Shown: piece after piece, positions 8,013-16,367 of the stretch
How positions within the stretch are numbered: the stretch's first letter is position 1
Layout of the letters: every line of letters begins with the position of its first letter
Origin: Melioribacteraceae bacterium
Lineage (GTDB): Bacteria > Bacteroidota > Ignavibacteria > Ignavibacteriales > Melioribacteraceae
Length of the DNA stretch: 64,000 nucleotides
Assembly: GCA_021739765.1 (NCBI GenBank)
Contig: JAIPBD010000015.1
Location: 1-64,000 of the forward strand
Reading direction: 5' to 3'
Made by a program: the position numbers and the translations under genes
The notes under the pieces: model-generated
The model's database searches: none
Told to the model about the DNA's origin: nothing
Seen by the model: only the letters and a program-made list of their open reading frames with translations

Positions 8013-8465
8013 GTGAAAAACATCTTAAATAAAAAAGATCAAGAATTGATTTTTGATCGGCTCAACAAATTATCGAAAGACCAAAAAGCCCATTGGGGAA
8101 AAATGAACGTTCAAGAAGCTGTTTGTCACATGGCTGATCAAATACGATTAGGCGTGGGGGAAATTAAAACCGCAGATGAAAAAGTGCTCCCCGCTATTGT
8201 TAAGCATCTCGTTTTGCTTGGCGTTCCGGCACCGAAAGGAAAGGTTGAAACATTCCCGGAATTGAAACAAGGTGTTAAAGGAACGGAACCAACCGGCTTA
8301 AACGAAGATATAAAAACATTGATTTCGCTCATCGAAAATTTTGATTCTTCTTTCGGAAATGCTGCTTCAAGAAAGCATGCCGCATTTGGGGACTTATCAA
8401 AATCACAATGGGGGCGGCTTTGTTACATTCACCTAGACCATCATTTAAAGCAGTTTGGCGGATAA
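8013..8465 (+). CDS. DUF1569 (DinB-like fold) protein
   Basis: A 150-residue protein with the GTG start at 8013 preceded by AGAGGGG. The N-terminal WGKMNVQEAVCHMADQ and the C-terminal HAAFGDLSKSQWGRLCYIHLDHHLKQFG are hallmarks of DUF1569, a branch of the DinB four-helix superfamily. Its conserved His residues could bind a metal. Members are small stress-associated proteins without an established reaction. The downstream gene begins about 65 bp after the stop. Confidence 0.85.
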   Translation: MKNILNKKDQELIFDRLNKLSKDQKAHWGKMNVQEAVCHMADQIRLGVGEIKTADEKVLPAIVKHLVLLGVPAPKGKVETFPELKQGVKGTEPTGLNEDIKTLISLIENFDSSFGNAASRKHAAFGDLSKSQWGRLCYIHLDHHLKQFGG

Positions 8466-8530
8466 AAACAAATCGTTCCAAATCAAACCTTCTGTCCGGT
8501 TTTGCGTCAAAAGTTAAAAGTGGATTTCAA

Positions 8531-9397
8531 ATGAAGCACCCCTTCCTTTTATTTATATGTGGCATTCTTCTTAGTTCTTGTCATTACAGACTGTCAAAAC
8601 TCGATTATTATCCGATAGATTCAGAAATCGTCTTGGAAGATAATTTCCGAACGATGACAGAACACGACGAATTTATGGGAGATAAAAACTGGCCGTACGT
8701 TTTGGAAATTAACACAAGCGACGGTGCATTGCATTATTATGGATCATACCATGTAAACGATCCGGAAAATTTTCAAATTGAAGACATAAAACATCGCTGG
8801 CTCAATTTTAACCCAACTGTGGCCGTGACGGAAAACAGACTTGGGATTGTGTTCGGTTCGGAAGATTCCGACATAGAAAATTATTCTGAATTTGCCCTCG
8901 CTTATATTCTTGGTAATCGTGATAATATTCCGGTTTATACATTAGAACCAACCTGGGATGACGAAGTGCGTGAAATGAAATCCCAATTTCCTATTGAAGA
9001 AATAACGCTGTTTTATACTATGCGTGTATTTTTGAATGAACGACGACCGGAAATGACCAATTCAGAAATCGAAGATTTAGCCGAACAACTGCTGAGTAAA
9101 CGTGGTTCAAGATCAGGTTTGGAAGGGAGTTTAAATTCGCTTCAAGAATTAGATAATCTTTGGCAGAAGAATTTTTCGGATCTTGGGGATTGGCGCACCA
9201 TCAAAAAATTCGCATGTGACCCAAGTACAAATCCAACAAGACTTTCCGCAATGGGAAATTTTGTAAACGAAGTTCGCGATAGGCATGCTGTAAAAGTTAT
9301 TTTAGATTTAATGAAAAAAGGAAACCGTGTGTTCGCATTTGCCGGCGGTAGTCATGTCGTGAAACAGGAACCGGTTTTAAAAGCCGCGTTGAATTAA
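8531..9397 (+). CDS. TraB/GumN-like lipoprotein (putative)
   Basis: The protein has about 288 residues from ATG 8531, where a lipoprotein signal begins (MKHPFLLFICGILLSSC). An in-frame codon at 8408 lies inside the previous gene and is unlikely to be used. An early GSYH segment (YYGSYHVNDPE) and a late GGSH segment (FAFAGGSHVVKQEP) resemble the paired GxxH motifs of the TraB/GumN/Tiki metallohydrolase fold. The fold assignment is tentative because the middle has no other recognisable motif. A membrane-anchored periplasmic location is predicted. Confidence 0.6.
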   Translation: MKHPFLLFICGILLSSCHYRLSKLDYYPIDSEIVLEDNFRTMTEHDEFMGDKNWPYVLEINTSDGALHYYGSYHVNDPENFQIEDIKHRWLNFNPTVAVTENRLGIVFGSEDSDIENYSEFALAYILGNRDNIPVYTLEPTWDDEVREMKSQFPIEEITLFYTMRVFLNERRPEMTNSEIEDLAEQLLSKRGSRSGLEGSLNSLQELDNLWQKNFSDLGDWRTIKKFACDPSTNPTRLSAMGNFVNEVRDRHAVKVILDLMKKGNRVFAFAGGSHVVKQEPVLKAALN

Positions 9398-9523
9398 ATA
9401 AAAATGGCCTGAAAATTTAAACGTCTGCTTCGAACGATATTATTTTGTGTTACAATATCGCTTCAAACTTTTCGGTATAGAAATTCATTACTATATATTT
9501 ACGAATAAAAATTTAAGGTAAGT

Positions 9524-10033
9524 GTGAAATCTTTAATAATAATGGGTACATCGCGAGGCGATGGGAATACAAAGCTGATTACCAAAAAGCTCGGGAAATT
9601 AATAGCTTCGGAAATTATTGAATTGAACGAACTCGACATATCGTATTACGATTATCTTCATGAAAACAAAAACGATGATTTTATTCCCCTCGCGGAAAAA
9701 ATAATTCAGCAAGATATAATAATTCTTTCTACTCCTGTTTATTGGTACACCATGAGCGCGCAGCTAAAAACGTTTTTAGATCGAACTTCGGATTTAATCA
9801 CAATTCGCAAGGATTTAGGAAGACAACTGAATGGAAAAAAGATGTTCGTTTTATCGTCAGGAAGTCAGCCCGTTTTACCACCGCATTTTGATGAACCGAT
9901 CAGATTAACGGCAAATTATTTTGGGATGGATTTTCTGGGAAGCGAATATTTTTTCTTTGATAAAGATGGAGTCATTGCACCAAATCACGAAGAAAAATTG
10001 AATAAAATTTCAAAGGAATTCCTTCAAGTGTAG
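9524..10033 (+). CDS. NAD(P)H-dependent FMN oxidoreductase (flavodoxin-like)
   Basis: A 169-residue flavodoxin-fold protein with a GTG start. GTSRGDGNTKLI near the N-terminus binds the FMN phosphate. STPVYWYTMSAQLKTFLDR (around residues 70-88) is the flavin-ring and dimer loop typical of the NADPH-dependent FMN reductase and iron-sulfur flavoprotein-like group. It would reduce quinones, nitro compounds or free flavin in the cytoplasm; the substrate cannot be predicted. No Cys cluster for an Fe-S centre is present. Confidence 0.8.
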   Translation: MKSLIIMGTSRGDGNTKLITKKLGKLIASEIIELNELDISYYDYLHENKNDDFIPLAEKIIQQDIIILSTPVYWYTMSAQLKTFLDRTSDLITIRKDLGRQLNGKKMFVLSSGSQPVLPPHFDEPIRLTANYFGMDFLGSEYFFFDKDGVIAPNHEEKLNKISKEFLQV

Positions 10034-10059
10034 TCAATTCCTTTTGGTTATTGAAGGAA
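10019..10059 (+). terminator. Possible weak terminator (inverted repeat)
   Basis: A perfect 9-bp inverted repeat, TTCCTTCAA (10019-10027) and TTGAAGGAA (10051-10059), flanks the stop of the flavin reductase gene with a 23-nt loop. The AT-rich sequence ACATTTTATT follows. The long loop and the lack of a T-run make this only a weak candidate. Confidence 0.25.
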
Positions 10060-10103
10060 ACATTTTATTAAATTCATCTTTCGAATAAAAACTCAAAGGA
10101 AAA

Positions 10104-10562
10104 ATGGAAAAAATTATTATTACGAATCATAACGATCTTTTAGAGATGGTCGGCAAAGAAATCGGACCATCTGAATATGTTCAAATCACTCAAGAACAGA
10201 TAAATAAATTTGCGGAAGCCACCGGAGATTATCAGTGGATTCACACAGATCCCGAGCGGGCGAAAACCGAATCCCCTTTCAAAAAAACAATCGCGCATGG
10301 ATATTTAACAGTATCATTAATTCCCGTTTTAATTTTCAAAATTATTGAAGTTCAAAACTGTAAAATGCAAGTGAATTATTCAATTGATAAGATGAGATTC
10401 GGGGCACCGGTTGTTGTTGATAGTTCTGTTAGAATTGTTTTAAATTTTACCGAAGCAAAAAAATTACGTGATATAATAAAACTTACACTCAGCCTAAAAA
10501 TTGAAATAAAAGACGAGAAAAAACCAGCCCTGACGGGCGAAATAGTTTTACTTTATAGTTAA
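10104..10562 (+). CDS. MaoC-like (R)-specific enoyl-CoA hydratase
   Basis: A 152-residue hot-dog-fold protein. FAEATGDYQWIHTDPERA contains the catalytic Asp and His of (R)-hydratases (D-x4-H), and FKKTIAHGYLTVSLIP is the conserved hydratase-2 segment. It hydrates trans-2-enoyl-CoA or a related thioester in the cytoplasm, for fatty acid or short-chain acid metabolism. It lies between a flavin reductase and a DinB protein, and no PHA or beta-oxidation genes are adjacent. The substrate is unknown. Confidence 0.9.
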   Translation: MEKIIITNHNDLLEMVGKEIGPSEYVQITQEQINKFAEATGDYQWIHTDPERAKTESPFKKTIAHGYLTVSLIPVLIFKIIEVQNCKMQVNYSIDKMRFGAPVVVDSSVRIVLNFTEAKKLRDIIKLTLSLKIEIKDEKKPALTGEIVLLYS

Positions 10563-10580
10563 TAAGACTTGAGGTCTCAA

Positions 10581-11081
10581 ATGATAATAGAAGAGTATAG
10601 AAAAAAAATAACCCATATGAATTGGGCGGATAAAAGAATTTGGCAGCAGGTTTTAAAAAGCAAAGATTGTGAGAATGACGATTACATCAGAAAGATGCTT
10701 CATCATATTCACTCGGTACAGAATTCGTTTCTGCAAGTATTTTCAAACCAGCCGGTTAAGTTCACAAAACTCGAAAACTTTGATTCACTTCAAGAAATAA
10801 AAATATGGTGCGAAAAAATTTATCAAGAGTATCTCATTCTTCTCGATACTTTAACCGAAGAGAAATTGTCCGAAGAAATTACAATTCCTTGGGCGAAATA
10901 TTTTTCACGTTATTCGGGGGTTGAAGCCGCAACAACACAATTTTCGGATGCCTTTGAACAGGTTGTTTATCATTCAACTTATCACCGCGCTCAGGTTAAT
11001 AAAAGAATCCGCGAACTGAATGGTGAGCCGATCGCAGTTGATTATATTGCATGGATTTGGTTTGGAAAACCGAATCCATAG
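10581..11081 (+). CDS. DinB family protein
   Basis: The protein has 166 residues from ATG 10581, which has GAGG 6 nt upstream; the in-frame TTG at 10569 would place this site inside the gene. MNWADKRIWQQV, MLHHIHSVQ and HSTYHRAQVNKRIRE form the DinB/YfiT four-helix bundle with its three metal-ligand His positions. DinB proteins are metal-dependent and some act as thiol transferases (bacillithiol or mycothiol type). The true role here is unknown. It follows the MaoC gene by 18 bp and may be in the same transcript. Confidence 0.8.
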   Translation: MIIEEYRKKITHMNWADKRIWQQVLKSKDCENDDYIRKMLHHIHSVQNSFLQVFSNQPVKFTKLENFDSLQEIKIWCEKIYQEYLILLDTLTEEKLSEEITIPWAKYFSRYSGVEAATTQFSDAFEQVVYHSTYHRAQVNKRIRELNGEPIAVDYIAWIWFGKPNP

Positions 11082-11322
11082 GTTGATTCGCTATTTCGAT
11101 TGTTTCGCCGGTTCTAATAGTTTTGCGGATAATGCTCCTTCAATAAAAAACGAATACCTTTAAACCAATATTGATAACGATTAAATGTCGTTGATCTTTC
11201 CGAGCATTAATGCTCAAATAAGACTTCTTTACGTTGAGTTTTCGAGTTTCTTTTTATATCCTTGCTCTTCGTTTTTTTATGATTGAAGTCCCTTCTCGTC
11301 AGCCGTTAATTAAGAGTAAATA

Positions 11323-12447
11323 TTGAAAAAAGTTGCTTTTCTGTTTTTGTTTGGTTTTTCCGCCATTATCGCACAATCAAATTCTCCAATAAAACAAGAC
11401 TCTCTAATCTCCAGTTTTGAAGTTCATCTCGATTCATCAATTTCGAACGGCGGAGGAGCCGGTTTAGCAATCGCAATTGTAAAGGAAAAAGACATAATTT
11501 TTAGAAAGGCCTACGGATACAGAAGTTTGCAGGACAGCACTCTTATCGATTTTGAAACATCGTTTCGTATTGCTTCGCTTTCAAAAGGATTCGCAGGAAT
11601 TTTAGCCGGAATGTTGACTAAAGACAGTCTATTTAACTTGAATGATAAAGTGGCAAAATATTTACCAAATCTTAGGTTGAAAGACTCATCATCAACAGCG
11701 GAATTAAACATTCGACATCTTTTAAGTCATACAACAGGCGTTGTGCCTCATGCATACGATAATCTTATCGAGCACAATATTCCATTCGATAGAATATTGC
11801 CTCAATTGGAAAAAGCCAAAATAATTTGTGCTCCCGGTGAATGTTATGGCTATCAAAATGTATTGTTTAGTTTAATCGCGAATATTGTTGATACAGCGGC
11901 CGGAAAATCGTATCAGCAGCTTTTGTATGAAAAAATAATCTATCCGCTTGGTATGATTAATGTTTCGGTTGATAAAGATGAATTTTTTGCCACTGATAAT
12001 TATGCTTTGCCGCATGTAAGTGTTGATTCGGTGTGGACAGAAGTTAAAATGCGGGATACTTATTACTCTATGACGCCGGCATCGGGAATTAACGCTTCAT
12101 TAAACGATATGATAAAATGGACGTTTGCGCTTCTGGGAAACCAACCCAAGGTTATTGATCCAAAAGTTTTGGAAGAAGTCTTTACACCAATTATTGAGAC
12201 TCCTTACGAGCGGCGAAGATTTGATTGGAACGGAAAACTGACCAGAACTTCTTATGGTTTGGGGTGGAGAATATTTGAATATTCTGGCAAAAAAATGATT
12301 TACCACAGCGGCGGATTAAGAGGTTATCGTTCAAAAATTGCTTTAATTCCGGAGGAGAAGCTTGGAATTGTAATCCTACAAAATTCTTCGTTTGAGCAAG
12401 ATTTTATCCATGAGTTTTTAGATCTGTATTTGGAAAATCAAGAATAA
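11323..12447 (+). CDS. Beta-lactamase-family serine hydrolase (class C-like, exported)
   Basis: A 374-residue protein with a TTG start and an N-terminal signal peptide (VAFLFLFGFSAIIA). The penicillin-binding fold has its three active-site elements: S85-L-S-K88 (SxxK), Y177-Q-N179 (YxN) and H328-S-G-G (HSGG, in place of KTG). HSGG is typical of the beta-lactamase/esterase family (PF00144), which includes D-aminopeptidases, esterases and peptidoglycan-related hydrolases. Antibiotic hydrolysis is not implied. It is a periplasmic, single-gene unit. Confidence 0.85.
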   Translation: MKKVAFLFLFGFSAIIAQSNSPIKQDSLISSFEVHLDSSISNGGGAGLAIAIVKEKDIIFRKAYGYRSLQDSTLIDFETSFRIASLSKGFAGILAGMLTKDSLFNLNDKVAKYLPNLRLKDSSSTAELNIRHLLSHTTGVVPHAYDNLIEHNIPFDRILPQLEKAKIICAPGECYGYQNVLFSLIANIVDTAAGKSYQQLLYEKIIYPLGMINVSVDKDEFFATDNYALPHVSVDSVWTEVKMRDTYYSMTPASGINASLNDMIKWTFALLGNQPKVIDPKVLEEVFTPIIETPYERRRFDWNGKLTRTSYGLGWRIFEYSGKKMIYHSGGLRGYRSKIALIPEEKLGIVILQNSSFEQDFIHEFLDLYLENQE

Positions 12448-12471
12448 AGAGCATCGATTAAAACTACCCTT

Positions 12472-13287
12472 CTATGAACGATTTATTTTTGGCGTTCCGA
12501 TTATATAGTAACCCAAATTTTTACCATTCGCTTTTTTGGCGTCACCAATTTTCCATTCATAGGTTTTAATTTCGTTGTTTTTCAACAGTTTTTTCACATC
12601 TTCAAACGTATATGTTCTCATCAAAGAGGCTTGCCCGTCCCAAGCATAAACAATTGGGATTATCGGAATAATATATGTGAATAGGAATTGTGAAAATGTA
12701 AATGGCCTCACAAATGGCGTCATAAACCAAGACATTAGCATCAAGAACAATAAAGAAATTGGGAGTAACAGTAACCAGACAATAAACGGAATGTTGTTTT
12801 TGGCAACTTCATAAATTAATATTGGTTCGTTATTCTCCTCGCTGGAGCGTAGAATTCTTTCAGCGGTTTTAGGATTCATGTGGTGAAAACTTGCAATCAT
12901 TGTTTTTAAACCTTTGGGAGCATTTCCAAGATCAATCGCGTTGACGGGTTGTTCATAATAAGAGATATTATCGAGAGATCTTTTGTTTGTTTCGTTAACA
13001 ATGTCCTTGCTTGGATGTAAATCGGATAATAACAATTTAGTTGGTTGCTGTGGATTTTTTGCGTTTACAATCTTAATAACTTCGGGCATTGCGCCCCCCG
13101 ATCCCGATCCCAAATCTATTATTCGCGAGAATTTGTGACTCTTTTTCAAATCTAAAATTAAATCTGCAATTATAACGGGGGTTCCCATTATTTTGTGGAA
13201 AACTACTATAAGATTAGTAATTCCCGCTCTGATTGTTTTGGGGAGCCGGGGGAAATCCTCAAATTCAAACAATTCTTTTCTTTTCAT
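12472..13287 (-). CDS. SAM-dependent methyltransferase with C-terminal membrane segments
   Basis: The protein has about 271 residues from ATG 13287; the GTG three codons upstream is an alternative. IDLGSGSGGAMPEV is the SAM-binding motif I of class I methyltransferases, and ASFHHMNPKTAERIL is the post-motif helix. After residue 165 come two hydrophobic stretches (IPFIVWLLLLPISLLFLMLM and LFTYIIPIIPIVYAW), so the enzyme is likely membrane-attached. The last segment (RTYTFEDVKKLLKN...YEWKIGDA) is the usual end of these enzymes. The substrate is unknown; the membrane segments suggest a lipid. Confidence 0.8.
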   Translation of the reverse strand: MKRKELFEFEDFPRLPKTIRAGITNLIVVFHKIMGTPVIIADLILDLKKSHKFSRIIDLGSGSGGAMPEVIKIVNAKNPQQPTKLLLSDLHPSKDIVNETNKRSLDNISYYEQPVNAIDLGNAPKGLKTMIASFHHMNPKTAERILRSSEENNEPILIYEVAKNNIPFIVWLLLLPISLLFLMLMSWFMTPFVRPFTFSQFLFTYIIPIIPIVYAWDGQASLMRTYTFEDVKKLLKNNEIKTYEWKIGDAKKANGKNLGYYIIGTPKINRS

Positions 13288-13372
13288 AACACACAATCCT
13301 GATAATCAATATAATTAAACGGAATAATACGCATTGTCCGAAAAAGATAATAAGTAAAAAGGAGGTTGAGCG

Positions 13373-14938
13373 TTATTGTGAAGAATAATACTTTTTCCAA
13401 AGCAGCATTTTGGATTTGGTTGGTAGATTTTTTGATTCGACGACTTCATCAAATAAAATCACTTTTTCATCTTTTAGATTAAAACCTTCCCATCGGGGTA
13501 AATTCCCGCCATTTGGGTTTCCGGTTGAAGCAAAATTTACCCAATAATCAGACATTTGGTCCGCAAGCTGTTGATCTATTTCGGTCCAAGGACGATTTAA
13601 TTTGTGCAAATTATTGTAGGCGTAAACAATCTCACCGGAGTGAAACGCGCCAAAGGCTGTTTCGGACGAATAAACCGGCAATCCCCGATTAAAATTATAA
13701 ACAAAAACATTTGCGTTTCCGGTTTGTGTATGCAATTTTGCCCAAGTGTAAGTTTGAAATCCGAAGTACTCATCTCGAATCATGAAAGCCAGAGATTTAG
13801 TTGCTTCGTCATCTGAAATAGCCGGATATTCAGCCAAGAATTCACCGGACAATTTGCCAAATCGATTGTTTATGTTTGTTTGAAAATCACTTTTGGAAAT
13901 AAATCCACCTTCCAAATCGTCTTTATTCCAACCAATTAATAATGGGACGTCGTGTTGTTTACCCGATTTGTAATTTTCTAAATTTGTAGACGTAACCAAA
14001 TAGCCGTCTACAATTGGCGAGCTAAAATCATTGTTAAATTCTAGAAGTTCTTCTGCTGATTTTGTGCGTAAATCAGAGATTGTATTACAATTGATTGATT
14101 TTGTTAACTCCAATCCGCGTTTTTCAGCCGATTCCAACTTCGAAGATTTTTCCCAAGCACTGTTAGAATAAAAGGTTGCGCCGCTTTCTGCAATTGCTTT
14201 ATGGAACAATCCTTTCGCCAACTGTGACGATGTAAGATAATTTACAGCAACCGCTCCGGCAGATTGACCGGCGATAGTTACATTGTTTGGGTCTCCGCCG
14301 AAAACGGAAATGTTTTTTTGAATCCAGCGTAATGCTTCAATCATATCCAGCAATGCATAATTCCCTGATGAATTATATTCCGCTTCCTCTGAAAGTTCGG
14401 GATGAGCGAAAAATCCAAAGATTCCCAAACGATAATTAAAAGTGACGAACACAACGCCCTTTTCTGCCATTGCTTCGCCATCATAAATCGGGCAAGCGCT
14501 GCCGCCGTGTTTAAATGCACCACCATAGATGTAAACCAAAACGGGTCGTTTTTCTTCGATTTTTTCCGCACCCGTCCAGATATTTAAGTAAAGACAATCC
14601 TCGCTGATAGGTTCTTTTGGAATTAAAAATTCTTCCGACCAGCATCGGAATGGTTCCGGACTAACCTGCATCGGACTCGGGCTATACGCAGTGCAATTTA
14701 GTGTGTCTTTCCAAGGTTGAACAGGTTGTGGCGCTTTCCAGCGCAGTTCTCCAAGTGGAGGCGCGGCGAATGGAATTCCTTTAAAAATATTGATTTCACC
14801 GGATTCGTTTTCCGTTCCTTTAACTATTCCGGTTTCTATTTTTACGGTTGTTTTCATTTTTTTGTCTGAACGAAATCCAAAGGAAATCACCAAAACGATT
14901 GTAATTGCAACAACGGGATAAATAATTTGCTTTCTCAT
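13373..14938 (-). CDS. Carboxylesterase type B
   Basis: The protein has about 521 residues from ATG 14938, with an ATG at 14947 as alternative. The N-terminus is a signal anchor (IIYPVVAITIVLVISFGF). The alpha/beta-hydrolase has FKGIPFAAPPLGELRW, an early family motif; YIYGGAFKHGG, the oxyanion hole; GQSAGA with nucleophile Ser near residue 226; and GAFHSGEIVYAY with the catalytic His near the end. Length and motifs match bacterial type B carboxylesterases of the para-nitrobenzyl esterase kind, which cleave carboxylic esters outside the cytoplasm. The mutarotase-like gene lies just upstream on the same strand with a 27-bp gap. Confidence 0.9.
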   Translation of the reverse strand: MRKQIIYPVVAITIVLVISFGFRSDKKMKTTVKIETGIVKGTENESGEINIFKGIPFAAPPLGELRWKAPQPVQPWKDTLNCTAYSPSPMQVSPEPFRCWSEEFLIPKEPISEDCLYLNIWTGAEKIEEKRPVLVYIYGGAFKHGGSACPIYDGEAMAEKGVVFVTFNYRLGIFGFFAHPELSEEAEYNSSGNYALLDMIEALRWIQKNISVFGGDPNNVTIAGQSAGAVAVNYLTSSQLAKGLFHKAIAESGATFYSNSAWEKSSKLESAEKRGLELTKSINCNTISDLRTKSAEELLEFNNDFSSPIVDGYLVTSTNLENYKSGKQHDVPLLIGWNKDDLEGGFISKSDFQTNINNRFGKLSGEFLAEYPAISDDEATKSLAFMIRDEYFGFQTYTWAKLHTQTGNANVFVYNFNRGLPVYSSETAFGAFHSGEIVYAYNNLHKLNRPWTEIDQQLADQMSDYWVNFASTGNPNGGNLPRWEGFNLKDEKVILFDEVVESKNLPTKSKMLLWKKYYSSQ

Positions 14939-14965
14939 ACGACACATCAACCAATCAACATATTG

Positions 14966-15847
14966 CTAAATTTTATAAAAACTATATTCCCTTTGCCATT
15001 CGACAGATTGATTTGGTTGAACCGAAATATCATAAAACAACTCCGGACTGATGACATGTTTCCAACCCCAAAGATTAACTTTATTGGTTTGAAAACTTGC
15101 CGTCTCGCTCATCCCAATTTGGCTTTTAACGTTGGTCAATTTCCATTTGGCTTCAACAGTCTTTTTGCCATTTAGGTAACTGATAAAAAATTGTTCTTTG
15201 GGAGAGCCGTTGAAACCAATCTCTTTTCCCCCGATCTCCAATTTGTTTTCCGGATTAACAAAATCCCCAAATAAATTTTGATCTAAGTGGAACGGGAATT
15301 CTAATTTGTAATTGCCGCCAACCAAATCGTTGTTAATAGCTGTAAAGTTGTGGACGTACTCGTTAGTTTTAATTTCTTTCTCACCGGTATTTTTCAGAAA
15401 ATATTTGATCGTAAAGCCGCTGTCAATTAATTCAACTTCCTTTCTCAACAAATATGAATATCCGTTTACACTGTCAGAGCAGCATGTAATTATAATTCTA
15501 TCTGTTTCAGAGATAACATCAAAATCTGCGGCTTTGATCGCATAATTTTTGAAAAATTGATATTGAGAATCGTCTTTTTTTAATAAACCGATTCCAATTT
15601 TATGAAACCATCCGCCGATCTCCGCTTCATCAAAACCCAAAGCGGTATCAATCCCGAATTCGTTATAAAATCCTTTTCCAAAAATATTCTCATTTTCGCC
15701 ATCCGGTTTTTCAGTAGTTGTAACCGGAGTATTTTGAAATTTTACTTCACTAATTTTCCCGGTCCGGTCAAAACGTGCGGATTGATAATTTTCTGATGGT
15801 GAATCAATGTGGATTTCGAGGTTGTGGTTTTTAAGAATGTGCGGCAT
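14966..15847 (-). CDS. Galactose-mutarotase-fold protein (aldose epimerase-like)
   Basis: A 293-residue beta-sandwich protein. Strand patterns such as ARFDRTGKISEVKF, KYFLKNTGEKEIKTNEYVHNF, and the end WGWKHVISPELFYDISVQPNQSVEWQREY resemble the large mutarotase-like superfamily (lyase and epimerase domains). The exact catalytic His/Glu pair of true aldose-1-epimerases is not clear, although H-N-F at residue ~165 occupies a plausible site. No signal peptide is seen. It may act on a sugar released by nearby hydrolases, but this is inference. Confidence 0.6.
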   Translation of the reverse strand: MPHILKNHNLEIHIDSPSENYQSARFDRTGKISEVKFQNTPVTTTEKPDGENENIFGKGFYNEFGIDTALGFDEAEIGGWFHKIGIGLLKKDDSQYQFFKNYAIKAADFDVISETDRIIITCCSDSVNGYSYLLRKEVELIDSGFTIKYFLKNTGEKEIKTNEYVHNFTAINNDLVGGNYKLEFPFHLDQNLFGDFVNPENKLEIGGKEIGFNGSPKEQFFISYLNGKKTVEAKWKLTNVKSQIGMSETASFQTNKVNLWGWKHVISPELFYDISVQPNQSVEWQREYSFYKI

Positions 15848-15870
15848 ATCGTTCGATTTGAAAATGATGA

Positions 15871-16146
15871 TTAATTAATTTTAATTCCTGTTCTTAGGAC
15901 CTCATCCAGAAAACCCGATGGATCGTTTCCTTTTTCAAATAAGCGAGGTTCAATTTTATAGTCAATTTTATATGAAATTCTGTATAATTTACGAACCAGG
16001 CTTAAATAATCACCATCAATTTTATCAACAATTACGGCAACATCAATATCGCTATGCTCATTAAAATTTAATCCTGTTCTTGAGCCAAACAAAAGAACGT
16101 CCGCAACTCCAAATTCAGAGTTTACAGCTTTGCCGTATTCTCGCAC
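15871..16146 (-). CDS. Orphan minimal nucleotidyltransferase, N-terminus uncertain
   Basis: The readable part gives 91 residues from a GTG at 16146. GSRTGLNFNEHSDIDVAVI is the MNT nucleotidyltransferase signature (GS...D-x-D), as in the MNT gene near 2.5 kb. The same frame is open upstream to a TGA at about 16216-16218 and encodes a normal-looking first helix (EETILNRVREYGKAV), but no ATG, GTG or TTG occurs in that part. An ATG at 16226 is in another frame. So the start is either an unusual codon or the 5' end is damaged. No HEPN gene accompanies it. Confidence 0.55.
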   Translation of the reverse strand: MREYGKAVNSEFGVADVLLFGSRTGLNFNEHSDIDVAVIVDKIDGDYLSLVRKLYRISYKIDYKIEPRLFEKGNDPSGFLDEVLRTGIKIN

Positions 16147-16367
16147 TCTATTTAAAATTGTTTCTTCAACAAATTGGTAAAATCCACTGTTTTGCTTAAC
16201 AAGTTGCCGCTGTTCTCAAAATTCATAGACTCAGCTAATAGATTTTTGTAGCTCGGAATCGACTTTCAACATTTTACTTTATCTTCCATTGTTTGTTTAT
16301 TCTTGTTAATATTTACAACGTATTATAAGTTCGGAGAAAGACAAATATTTTATTAGAATTTCGCACT

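Noticed and set aside
9435-9460. Hairpin CGATATT/AATATCG as terminator
   Set aside because: Short AT-rich stem, long loop and no T-run after it.
11202-11215. Perfect palindrome GAGCATTAATGCTC as operator
   Set aside because: It is over 100 bp before the next start codon, only once seen, and no matching regulator is nearby.
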